From Oxyruncus cristatus (lineage: Eukaryota; Chordata; Aves; Passeriformes; Cotingidae): a stretch of DNA of 64,000 nt. Shown piece by piece: positions 39,763-51,100 of the stretch. The notes under the pieces are model-generated. The model searched no databases, was not told the origin of the DNA, and worked only from the letters and a program-made list of their open reading frames with translations. The translations under genes were made by a program, and so were the position numbers. Where the stretch lies: the NCBI GenBank assembly GCA_013399855.1, contig VXAY01006797.1, positions 1,406,828-1,470,827 of the forward strand. The letters are read 5' to 3'. The first letter of the stretch is position 1; the number at the start of each line of letters is the position of its first letter.

Positions 39763-41717
39763 TTAAAAAAATGTATCTCCCTGAGGTTTTAACTAGGGAG
39801 GTGGTGTGTGACGCGTTGCACCACTGCAAAATTCTGTTCAGGCTTCACAGTCTGCTGTGAGCAGGGTCTAAGGTGAAAGCAGAAGCCTGGGAAACATAAA
39901 TTTTTTTTTCTGGGAGTTTGCAGTGGTTTTTAATATTTATTTCAATATTTGAATGTATAATTTTACCTTTAAAGAAGTCTATTTTAAAATGAACCAGTAT
40001 GCACCTTTTCCTTACCTAGCAGAACAAAAGAGTAAGACAGCAGATACTTTCTCACCTTTTGAGGGCTTCACTACCTGCAAGACGGAAGGATAAGCTGGTC
40101 TCTGCACTGAAGTGCAGATCTTAAGAGAACGTTATTTCATGTTTTCTCTACAGCTTTTTTAATACTGCGTGGGGTAAGATATAAAACTGGTGCTGGCACC
40201 TGAAACAACAGTGAATTTTGATAATCTGACTCCTTTTTTTCCACCTTTCCTTGATGAGCAAAAACAATTACTGTTCTGTGGGCTAAATTACTCATTCTCT
40301 TGCAAATAAAGGGCAAGTCCACTGAAGCCAGATAACTTGTATATATGTTAATTCAGTCATGCCCTGATGTTAAAGGGCCTTCTGGTAAGTGAACTTTCCT
40401 AGCAAAAGAGCAAATCCTCAGCCTCCTTCCTGAGCTATGGATGCTTTGGGAAAGCTTAAAGCAGGTTAAAGGAAAGGAGAGGGAAAGAAAAATATTTAAA
40501 TGTACTGGAGTTTTTTAGAAACACAAAACCGCCCTTCTTAGAAGAGATGACCTAAGACAACAGTGCAAGAACAGATTCTGAACTGAAATGCTTTAACTTC
40601 ATGGTACTTCTGAAAGAATTTGGCTTTGTCTGTGAACCACAAGTGATGGCAGAATGCCAATTTTCTTTTCAACTGGTTGTCATGAGTTTTGGCTGATGTT
40701 TCTGAATGAATGTTGATCAAATGTGCTCAAAATGGCTTTAGCCTTTTAGATCTACCACTTTATTAGATCTACTACTTAACTAAAAATATATTTAACATCC
40801 TATTTTACAAAAAAAATGTGTTAAAAAATTTGGTTAGGCTGTAACTATTGCCCAACCTTTATTTTCTGTACTTACAATAAGCTACTCGGTAATTTAAAGA
40901 TTTTTACTGATAGGATCTTAGTAGAGTTCTTTTTAGAACATATGACTAATAATAATTGCTCCATAAATAAATTAATCTAAAAAGCACCCCACTGTTAACT
41001 TTTCTGAGAAAATAGTAGTCATCACCCATATTCTTTCTCCAGTGAGGTAGAAGAAAATGATAACAAAAGCGGGTACGAATTTTTTACAGGCTTTGAAACT
41101 ACAAAGCTTCTCTTCCCTACATACTCATTTAATAGCAACAGAGACGGAAAAAGCAAATGATCAGAGGGGTGGACAGCGTACACAAACAAGGCTTCCCAAA
41201 TTTTCTGGAATTTCCACTCAGCAAAATCTAGGAAAAAAATTGCTTAAATATAAACAAACAAACAATAAGAGAGATGACCCTTTTTAGTTACATCAACAAA
41301 TAGATCAAAACCAAACACTTTTGACATCATGCCTTCTGTGTCTCTTCCAGTCTTCAAAATAGACTCCAGAAGCTGTTTTGGAAGGACTGTGCAGCACGTA
41401 TCTATTTTTCCAGGAACTGTGGAGTTCCTGGTTTGTGAGACAATTAAAATAATTTTCTCTCAGTTGAAGACAAAAGAAGGCCTAAAGTTTTTTTCTAGGC
41501 TAACCTGCACCCATTGACTTAGATTTGATGGGTTTGAGCACCAAATAAAATAATTTATTAAATATTAGGATTTAAATACTTCACTGAAAACAATGTAAAC
41601 CTAAGCCCCAAAGGCTGAACTCATCTACAGGTCTACTTTTAAAACTATCTCCAGCTAGACGCCAGTGCAATCAGAAACAGCTTCTTCTAGAAGATACCCT
41701 ATGGAATTCGAGTCATT

Positions 41718-41723
41718 TTTATT
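41718..41723 (-). promoter_or_regulatory. Possible MACC1 polyadenylation signal
   Basis: AATAAA on the minus strand (TTTATT on the plus), about 200 nt after the MACC1 stop. A second AATAAA lies at 41554-41559, about 365 nt after the stop. Either could end a short 3' UTR. AATAAA is common by chance in AT-rich DNA, so this is tentative. Confidence 0.3.
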
Positions 41724-41923
41724 GACCTCATTAGTTTAATCCCCCATTCTTTTCTTATTTACTCAGAAGCCATTAGCAAGCTCTGGCAATCTGTAGAACC
41801 ACATATGCAACATCAACTCAGTTAAAACAAACTTCATTCCATCATACTCTGCAAGCATCACTAAAACACAAATATCAGCAGTACAGTTTTCCAAGAGATT
41901 TTCCAAAAACATATCTAGGTTGT

Positions 41924-42139
41924 CTACTCTTCCTCCTCCATTTTGGAGAAAGCACTTGCCCTTAACACCTCCATGCAGTTCACAAGAATGAGTGTTCCTG
42001 TTAACTCTCGCCACTGTTTTGTCACTGGGTTTTTCATTTTGTCCAAGGCTGACTGCAGGTCTTTTAAGACATCCCTGTAACCGTCTCCATAATGGGCAGC
42101 CCATGTGTAGAGAAAGTCATATGCAGGTTTCCACATCAT
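41924..42139 (-). CDS. MACC1: MACC1 terminal coding exon
   Basis: The exon is 216 nt: 71 codons and TAG. The acceptor TTTATTTTCAG precedes ATGATGTGG; these Met codons are internal, not starts. The peptide contains [19 protein letters not shown] and [14 protein letters not shown], strongly matching the C-terminal death-like domain of MACC1. It ends in an acidic tail (KMEEEE), slightly different from the mammalian end. The length fits the family. Confidence 0.96.
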   Translation of the reverse strand: MMWKPAYDFLYTWAAHYGDGYRDVLKDLQSALDKMKNPVTKQWRELTGTLILVNCMEVLRASAFSKMEEEE

Positions 42140-45100
42140 CTGAAAATAAAGGGGAAAAAATTAAAAGGTTTACTTGCAGAAATTGAATTATTGGAAGGAA
42201 GAAGAAAAAAAGCTGAATGGTAGAAAAGCCACAGAAAAGAGTTAAGAGCTGATCTTAGAGGTTTTTTCCAACCTAAATGATTCTATGATTTGAACCTGAT
42301 TTACCTATAAAATCTGTTCAAAAAAGGAAAGAAAAAAAATGACCAAACACTCCAAAAGCAGGAAAGTCAAGAGCATTTATAACTTTTTTAAAATCAGGAC
42401 ATACAATTTAAAAATTGTCCTGCAAGAAACAAAGGAAATAAAAAGATAAGTTATCAGTGCTCCTTTTTTTTCAAAATACAATTTATTTGGTTTATGTTAA
42501 AAAATTAGAGCAGATCTTTAACAGGTGTAATTTGTCATTGGTCTAGTGACATTAATTAAGTTATGGCAGCATCATCGAGATACCAAGCTGGACTTATATC
42601 TTTCAAAGTGCTGAGTAAATTTGCTCAGTTAATAAACAGAACAATTATTTTTCCAGCTACTGCTTTTCCAGATGTTACAGTGGCAATCAGCTATCTAGTT
42701 TCCCACTCCTCATTGGCAAATAAAGTTTTGCAAAAAGGAATTGAGTTAATGATTTCAGGGATAATACGCAAAGCCATGAAAAAACCCATCCCTTTCCTAA
42801 AATGTTCTGTCGTTTACTCTTTTAACATGAGCACACATGCATTGTAGTAAAGGCGTATAGACTGATGCATGCACATTTTTATACATATATACAAAAGTGA
42901 CCAGGCGGTTGAGATTTTTTTAGCATCTTTTTTATTAGAAAAGCAGTTTTTATGCTTCCGAAGGATAATTCATTCTAACGGATAATGGTTATGTCCTCAA
43001 TATAATCCTATTAATTTACAAATAGTGCAAAGCATTGAGCTCTACTTCCTTGATTTAAGCTTTATTTACTTGATCCCTTGAGGAACTGAGTACCAGGAGA
43101 ACTTCTTTGCTCATAGTTCTGAGCTTTTCTTCACATTTGGGCTCAGAACTTTCAGCTTACCCAAGATTGATTCTATTATACTTTCTGTAATCATCTCCCT
43201 CAACTTCTGCTGCCTTTCTGCCCCAGACACAAATGGAAAAACCCATTAAACTTATATCCCCTATAGCCCATCTCACAGTCTGATTAGTCTAGCTTCTGCC
43301 TTGAGTTTAAGCCACAAAAAAGTGCCTATGCTTTTAGTGACATTCCTCATTTTAAGTCTACAGGAGGGAAAAGTATCATCCTTTACCCAAATGAATGGTG
43401 CCTACTTTTTGCTTTAAGCAAGTCTATCTTAAGTCATAACCAAAAAGTTACAAAAGGAGGCAAGAAAAGTAGTTTGACTGTAGGTGGGAAGAAGGAGATT
43501 GATTAATTCTTTCCTTTTTTTTTTTTAGAGGCTAAGTTGAAAAATCATTTTTTAATGTAGTACTGTAAATAACAGATGTTACAAAATATTTTAATGAAAT
43601 AAAGCAGTTCACCACGATTATATTTATGCTGAGACCTGAAAGTTTCTGTATTCCTATTTTTAACTTGATAACCAAGGTAGCCAACAAGAGAGGCTGGGAT
43701 TTCCTGAAATTCTATGGCAGGCTACCTATGCTGCCTTTTCTGTGTCTCTTGCTTCCTTTCCTTATTTTCCTGTTAGACCACGATATTTAAAGAATTGAGG
43801 TACAGTCTTCTGTCTTCCCTAGAATGTGAAAAGATAGTTAATATGAAAAGTTGCTATACTTTGACTTGTGCTGAAGGTCAGTCTGACATTACAATTGACT
43901 GAAATATGCTTAAATACAAACCTTGGTTGCATCTAATCTTTCACAACTGATTTTTTTAAACTAGGACAAAAGAAAAGAAAGAAAGAAAAGGAATGCAGGG
44001 ATCAAAAGCTTTATAAACTGGTCATTGTTGATGCATAATTAACTCAGCAATAATCTACACACTCACCACATTGAACTAATACTCCTCTTGATGGTGGAAC
44101 AGTGCTTGGTGGTTAATGAATTACTTAATGATTTCAGATAATCCTCAATAATTAGTCAAAACTTATTACCCTCCTATTTTTTCTTGGTTTCCTGTTTTCA
44201 GGCCAACAACTACTATCAATAAGAAAGTTCAGAGGTCAAATTAGAGCACTGAAATTTAGTAGAATGTACTCAAATTTAAGGTTAGATTCACAGGACAGTG
44301 AGAGTGCTGAGTGTTTGCACAAGACACCAGTTCTAGAAACATGGTGTCCTTTAAACTTACAGCCATGTGGATAAGCATTATTACAGAGGTCATACAAAAC
44401 CAGTGAATTCTCCATGGGCCTAAACTAATCTTTGAGAAATGGCACAAAAGTAAAGCAAAATTCTGATCTCTGATTGCTCATTGAATGCTCTCTTAAAAAT
44501 AGAACATATAGTATTATTGGCTTTCTTTATGATGAATTTGACTGCACTATCTTTTGGCAGCAGATACTATCACTGAAAGGCAGAGAATTTTGTGGGTGGT
44601 TTGTAATAAAAACAATGTAAAAAACTCTTTAAAACAAGAGAATAGGATGTATGAGGTAGAAGATAAGCTTCATGGAAAAGGGAAACCCATTTAAATCAAA
44701 GTGTTTATTTATATATATTTCATATATTTTCTTAATATATAAAAATAAGTATGGTGCTGGAAAAAAAGTTTTAAGATTGTTTTAGTTATGCTGTCTGTTA
44801 GCAAAGTAGAAACATTTCCCAATAACATGGAGACCAAGAGAGTCACACATTGTTCAGGTCCGAAGTTCCTTCTGAAAAAGCTGGGGCTTTGTCAGCCAAA
44901 CACAGAAATCTTAGTAGAACAAAAATCTCTGAAGTTAGACAAGGCACTGCCTAACAGTAAAAAAACCCGATAATGGAAATGACAATCATTCATATTCTGT
45001 TTGATCTTAGTATTTTAGATTAAGACAATGCAAAACCTAAGAAAATGACAGGATTTTTTTTTTTCCCATTAAAAAAAAGAGAGAGTAGACATGGGATTGG

Positions 45101-48100
45101 TAAGACGAACATTTTAAAGAGGAAAAAATTGAGACAGGAGCATCCAAACATAAGTACCCAGAACAAGTAAAAAAAAGGATACAGAAAATAGCTCTAAGAG
45201 AAAAGCAAAATCAGACAAGGAGGTGGTGCTTGCAAACAACAATAATGGACATAATTTTGTAGAAAAGTGCAAAATCATGAGAGTAAACGTGGAATTTTGA
45301 TCCCATGTTGATTGGGGATGCAGGGCAGAGCATTCAAGGGGAATAAGAGGTGGTGGTTCATGACTAGAGAAGAAATATCTAGATAGTTATTACCAGGCAG
45401 GTAATACTGAAGTGACAGATTCGCTGGACTCAGACGGTGTAAAGGAGAATATGTTTGGTGGAAAGCAGGAAGAATCAGCTACAGTGAATGAAAAAGGAAG
45501 AAAAAATTATCCTGAGTAGTTGTGAACCTATGAATGGGAAAAAGCAATTCCTTTTGTACTTAGAGGTGAGAGAAGGAATTCAGTCTGGATCGTGTGCATA
45601 ACCAAGAATGATGGTACAGGCAGAGGGAGAGTCAAGCCTGAATAAGCACTCAGGTCAGAAAGGTGAGCTTGAGTATCATTCAGCAATGCTTATAAAAGAG
45701 GTTTTTCAGAGCAAAACCCAGCCTGAGACATAGAAGTCGCTGGTACATAACTCTGTGGGAAAGAGTGGACCATGCTTTGGAGTTAGAGTGGAGCAATAGA
45801 GAAAGTAACTTGATTGCCCAGCCAAAGGTATGCCAGGAGACAGGCTGACCTTCGGCTCAGCAGTGTGCACAAGGATCCACCTTAAGTCTTGTGACATATC
45901 CAGCATTTCATGCCATGAGTACCTCTGGGCACCTCAAATGACACTAGGTATCTACTTAGGCACCTAAATTGCTCCTTAGATGTGTATGCAGTAAAATACA
46001 TATGAGAGGACAAATTAACTTTTCTTTAGAACTCATACTTCTGTATAAGAAGAGTGCTTTACGAAGGAAAATAAATAGCATGATGTACCTGGCAAATTAT
46101 GAACTCAAAGCATAGATTTCCTGTGTTCATACTACAGCACAGAAGTGGAATTGGTGTCCGAGTTTTTGACTTCATGCTACTTAAGGTAAATGGTATCAAC
46201 TATTACACTGGCACAGAAGAGTGTTAATGATGAAGGTCAGCTTCCTTTTGGTGGAAAGATCAAAAGTTGTACTGAGACTGATTTGAAGTGGCTCCTGAAA
46301 GGACTAGATGCTCTTCTCTGTGTCTGAGCTGACAGCAGAGGAGTGAGTAAGGTCAACAAGAGGACAGGACAATAAGAAGGGATTGAACGTGGCCCTGAAG
46401 CTCAAGACAAGAGACTGGGACCTCCCCAGGAAAGTGCAAAAGGAAAGAAGCACTCAAAGCAAGGAAGAAGAAAGGTCCCAGACTGTATTTGTGCTGAGGA
46501 GCAAGTGTGCATGCACTGTTACACCAGACCCTTACCTCCAGAGCTACTGCTCCATTTTTCCCTTGGTGGGGCACTTCATAAGCCTCTATTTGCTGCTTTG
46601 TGAGTCGGGCTAACTTCTCTGCAAGCTCCCGCCAGTTTTTGCCAAGCTTGACAGCTGAAGTCAACATGATGGTGTCCTGGGTAAGACGTGCCACTAATCC
46701 CTGGCAATCTATTTTCAAAAGTGCCTGCAACAATAGTTTTCATTAGTGATCCTTCATCAGTAATTACAAACAGAACCTTTTATTTGTTTTTATAGCACTA
46801 TTCTGAATTTCTACACAGACAGGAAAGTGTTTCTGTTTTTTTTTTTTAATTTTGTGTTCTTACGAATATGTGATTTTTTTTCCACAAAATGGGGTTGCCA
46901 ACAGTTTCACAGGAAAACTGCCCACGAGCTTAAGAAAAAAATTAAGCTGGCATTCAGCTGCTTCAGCATTCCAGTGTCAATGGATCCTGCCAAACTTATA
47001 GATCCTGAAGGAAAAATAAACTTCTCCAGCAGAAATATTGGGACATCAGATTTAGCTTTTTAGAAGTATGACATGAAACTTGAAAATTAAGTTAGAACAC
47101 TATTATACTCAGGTGTAGTCCTTTGTCTACAGCTTTTCTGGAAAATCACTGATCACATTGGCCAGCACCTTTTCAATTACTCCTCCCACAGAACTAATAA
47201 TTTGCTGACCATCAAGCAGAAATGCAAGCAGAAGACTCTTCCTTCCCCTGTGCCAAATGAGTATTTAATGACAAAATTAGATGACAAATTAAAATGATTA
47301 CAGGAGTGAAACCCTGAAGTGCAGATATGTTGTATTCTCCTGTCTTTCTTTCTTTCTTTGGATAAGCCCTAATGAGAAAAACAAGTGTGGGTTTGTTTTT
47401 TTTCTTCTCCTCAAATTAACAGCTAAATATTCCACTGAAAATGCTGAGTTTTTCAGTTAAAGATCAAGAAAAAATCCAGAAATTTTCCTTGGTTTTGAGA
47501 TACTGATTTTTACTGAAATATCAAGCATTTCTGCAGAAATGAGTGTATGATTTAATGGTAAAATATTTTACCCCTAAAATCCTCATAGCAAACAACAGAA
47601 CTTTGGTAGGCATGGTAATGAGTAGCTGAGTACAATGTACTGTTCCAAATTCCCCTATATTTTGGCAAAGTGCAGAAAAAGTTGTTTGATTTGCTATGTT
47701 CTGCTTAGCAAAAACGTTATAAAACATAAAAATATGAGACTATTTAAAAGAAACAACTAGTAAATTCTACTCAAAAATTACACAAATTATTTCTAGTTTT
47801 AAATCTCACTTTGCAAGGACGGGGACCTTCATCGGAACTTCACAGTTCAAAATAATATAAATCTCACAAAAGAGGACACTGAGTATCCTGGTCTAGTGAA
47901 AGGTGCCCCTGTCCATGACAGGTGTTGGAATGAGATGATCTTTAAGGTCCATTCCAATGCAAACCATCATATGATTCTATCTTAATCTAATTGTCCCCCA
48001 CTTTTTGCCTGTTCTGTTATGAACTCTGTCTCACTGTATTCAATTAAAAGTTTGGATAATTTTCACCTTTAGATTCCCCTCTCCATCTTATACAGAGACA

Positions 48101-51100
48101 AGGCAGACTTTGCCATACTTCATACCGCCTAAGTTCTATTCCACACAGTTTAATCTGCTTTTAAGAGTTTTAGGTAGCCACTGCTACCAAAATTTTCTGA
48201 ATTCTGCTGAAATTGCTGTCAACACAGGGGATAGACTAGTTATGAGAAGTAAACTCTGTTAAGGTTTGCAATTCAGGATAATCAAAAGGATTTAGATGCA
48301 TAGCTAAAATGTGAATTTTTTAACATCCATTTTTTATAATACTCTATTTTCACATCAGAAATTTAATTATCTTCTGTCCCTTAATAGGCTGGTTGACTTT
48401 TCAGTCAGAGCCAAAGACAGTATTAAGTAACCATTAATTACAAATTAACTTAAACACAGATCAGTAAGTAAATTAGGATGGTTAACAGTGCAGCTTATTA
48501 CCTGGAAGCATTTAGAATAAACCCACTTTTAATTCACATACAAGAGCATTTAGTCACATAGAAGTTGTCCAGTGGTTTGAAAATCAGGCCCATGAAAATA
48601 CATACTGCAATATTGTTTTTAGGCTGCTACAACATTGACTATGAAGCTGTCATGTGTGGATAGAAAATCCTGTCTTCAGCATGTGGATCAGGATTTCAAT
48701 TTTAAACATATGAAGCTCAGTTAGACACACACCTTAGCGTAGAAAAATATATATTTCATGGAGTTTCCACACTATGAGGTTATTTAATACTTCCCGATAG
48801 TAATGTGAATTGCTCAGGGAATCAATTTACCATGACAGAAGAAAAAACTTTTCAATCATGGCTGTTTAAAAAGTGAAAAGGTCAACTCAGTAGACCTTCT
48901 AAATGAGTAAGGTTCCTGGAACATTAACAGAAGACTCTTTAAAATTGATTGTCCAAAGCATTATTCTACATGAGAATCTGGATGTATTTTCTGCCTATAG
49001 GTGTCTACAACTTTTAATAATAATTCAGGTTTGCAAAAATTCCTGCAAGAATACAGAATCATATTTTCTTGTTTATACATTACTACTGAACAGTTTCTTG
49101 GCAACGCATTCCCAATAAGCAAGTTAGTTCATGCAATACTTACAACAATGAGTTCATAAAGAAATAGTCTTTTTTTTTTGTTAGCATGGCAGTCTTGCTT
49201 CATCCTCTTCACAACATGCGCAACTCTCTCTGATTCTTTATCAACATGTGCCTCATTAAAGTCATCCAAAGACATATGTGAGTATCCTAGCACCTCAGCT
49301 AAAGCTCTCCAGTCATAAACACTCTCTGATACTGTTGACAGAACTACTGAGTAGATGTAAGTCAGCTTTTTGAATGGCAATGCAATTTGCTCAACAAGAT
49401 TCCTGGTTGTTAGCTCACTATCAGCAGTGTCCATAGCTTGTTCTTTGGAAATCACTTTTATGTTTTTGCAATGTACAAGGCCAATCTTTCTTCTGAGAAC
49501 TCCTACGTACCACTCTTTTATTTTAGTTTGTCCAATGGCTTTCACTTTATCTTCACCAAGAAGCGCTATTGTATCCCCTTTAAAATATTCCAGCAAATAG
49601 TCAATCTTATTTTGACGTAACACAGTTTTCAAAGCCACTCCATAAGTATTCACACTCAAAGCTTTATCTTGAAACTTTGGATATTTTACTGTTGGTATCA
49701 AAAGCCAAGGAGCAGACTTGATTTCCTTGCGGTTTTGTAGGCGCTTTGGCCTAGTGATGATTCCACTTAATTTTGGAGCTGGATCAGGAGTCGTAACATG
49801 GAACTGTGTTACTTGGCTACTTTTTAAGACTTTAATCTGAACAAGGAAAACAAAGAAATGCATCTCCCTACTTCCAAGTAGGGAGATTGGGAATTGTTGG
49901 TGGATCATTTCACCAGTTTTCAACTCCTCCTCTTTAATATTTTTACTTTGGTCTTCCATCTTTACTTCAAAATCTGGATCACAGGATACTACAGAAATGT
50001 TTAGATCTTGTGGTTTTTCAAGCAGAAATGTGTGTTTTCCCCACAGCTGAAATACAACAGGAGGCATATTTTTCCCCCCCTTTTTTATATCACAAATTGT
50101 GAGTTTTCCTGGAATGTAGTTATGACCAAAGACTGTAAAAACTGCAGTAAAAGATGGATGAATATATTTGGGACCATAAATTCCAACTGAGACTGTTCTG
50201 TGAACATAGTCCCAGACATTAGTTGCTGGAGGCTGGATTTTGTTTGCTTGTATGGCAATCACTGCATACATCACATGACTTAGGTCTGTTAGCTTCACTT
50301 GTATGGTATCCTGATAAATGTAGCAGTTCTCTAGCTTCTTAAAAGGCCCTTCTTTATTTAGACTGAAAAAACACACAATATCACTCATAACTTGGCTGAG
50401 TGGATCATTCTTCACTTGTGCTGCAACTTTCACCTCTAGGAAAATGGCTTTGCTTGTGTTGAGGTTGCTCAGCCTAAGTTCTATCAGGGGACTTACAGTG
50501 CTAGACAGCTCATTGTTACATGACAATGGAGGGTTAAGGATAGCCTTTAAACCGACTTCTTGGAATTCCCCTGGTAATACATGACCCACAGGGACATGAA
50601 TGTTGATATCAGAGTCAGGTAGTTGTACCGAACCCCCTTCATGATTCAGTTTACAAACTACGTGAATGTCTGTTGCTTGTGTTTGTGCCCATCCAGGACT
50701 GTGGCTCATGGCTTCTAAATCTAGGCAAGACCGGGTGAGCTGTCGGTGACTCAACCAGGCCATCCTGTAGGCTTCGCGGTCCTTTTGAAGCCACATCATG
50801 TCTGAAGCTGTAGTTTTTTGAGGTGCTGTCTTGTGAGGATTAAATCTTCGGTTATCAACAATATCCAGGAAGTCAGAGACACTCTTGGATCGTCCAGATC
50901 TTCTTGCTGAAGTCTTTCTTAGGAGACAATCAATATCTAGCTCATCACCTGAGGAATCCAAAGAGTCCCTATTGCTAGAAACTTTAGAGAAAAAATAAGG
51001 TTTTTCTTTTAAGATAGAAAGGCATTTATTGTTCTTATTTCTATTTGAAGCAGCTATGTCATGTACGAAAGGGTTGGAGCCTGACAGTTCATTCCAGAAA

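Larger units (their letters stand above)
24579..41553. other. Intergenic sequence downstream of MACC1
   Basis: About 17 kb without a recognisable exon. It contains the low-complexity tracts listed separately and somewhat more GC-rich stretches at 34500-34950 and 35780-36140 that match nothing I know. A 124-codon minus frame (35052-35426) shows no domain. The segment nearest 41.7 kb probably includes MACC1 3' UTR. Confidence 0.65.

Noticed and set aside
46353..46535. Continuation of the MACC1 frame beyond residue 781
   Set aside because: A consensus donor GTAAGG follows CTGGAG, and similarity to MACC1 resumes only in the exon at 42139-41924.
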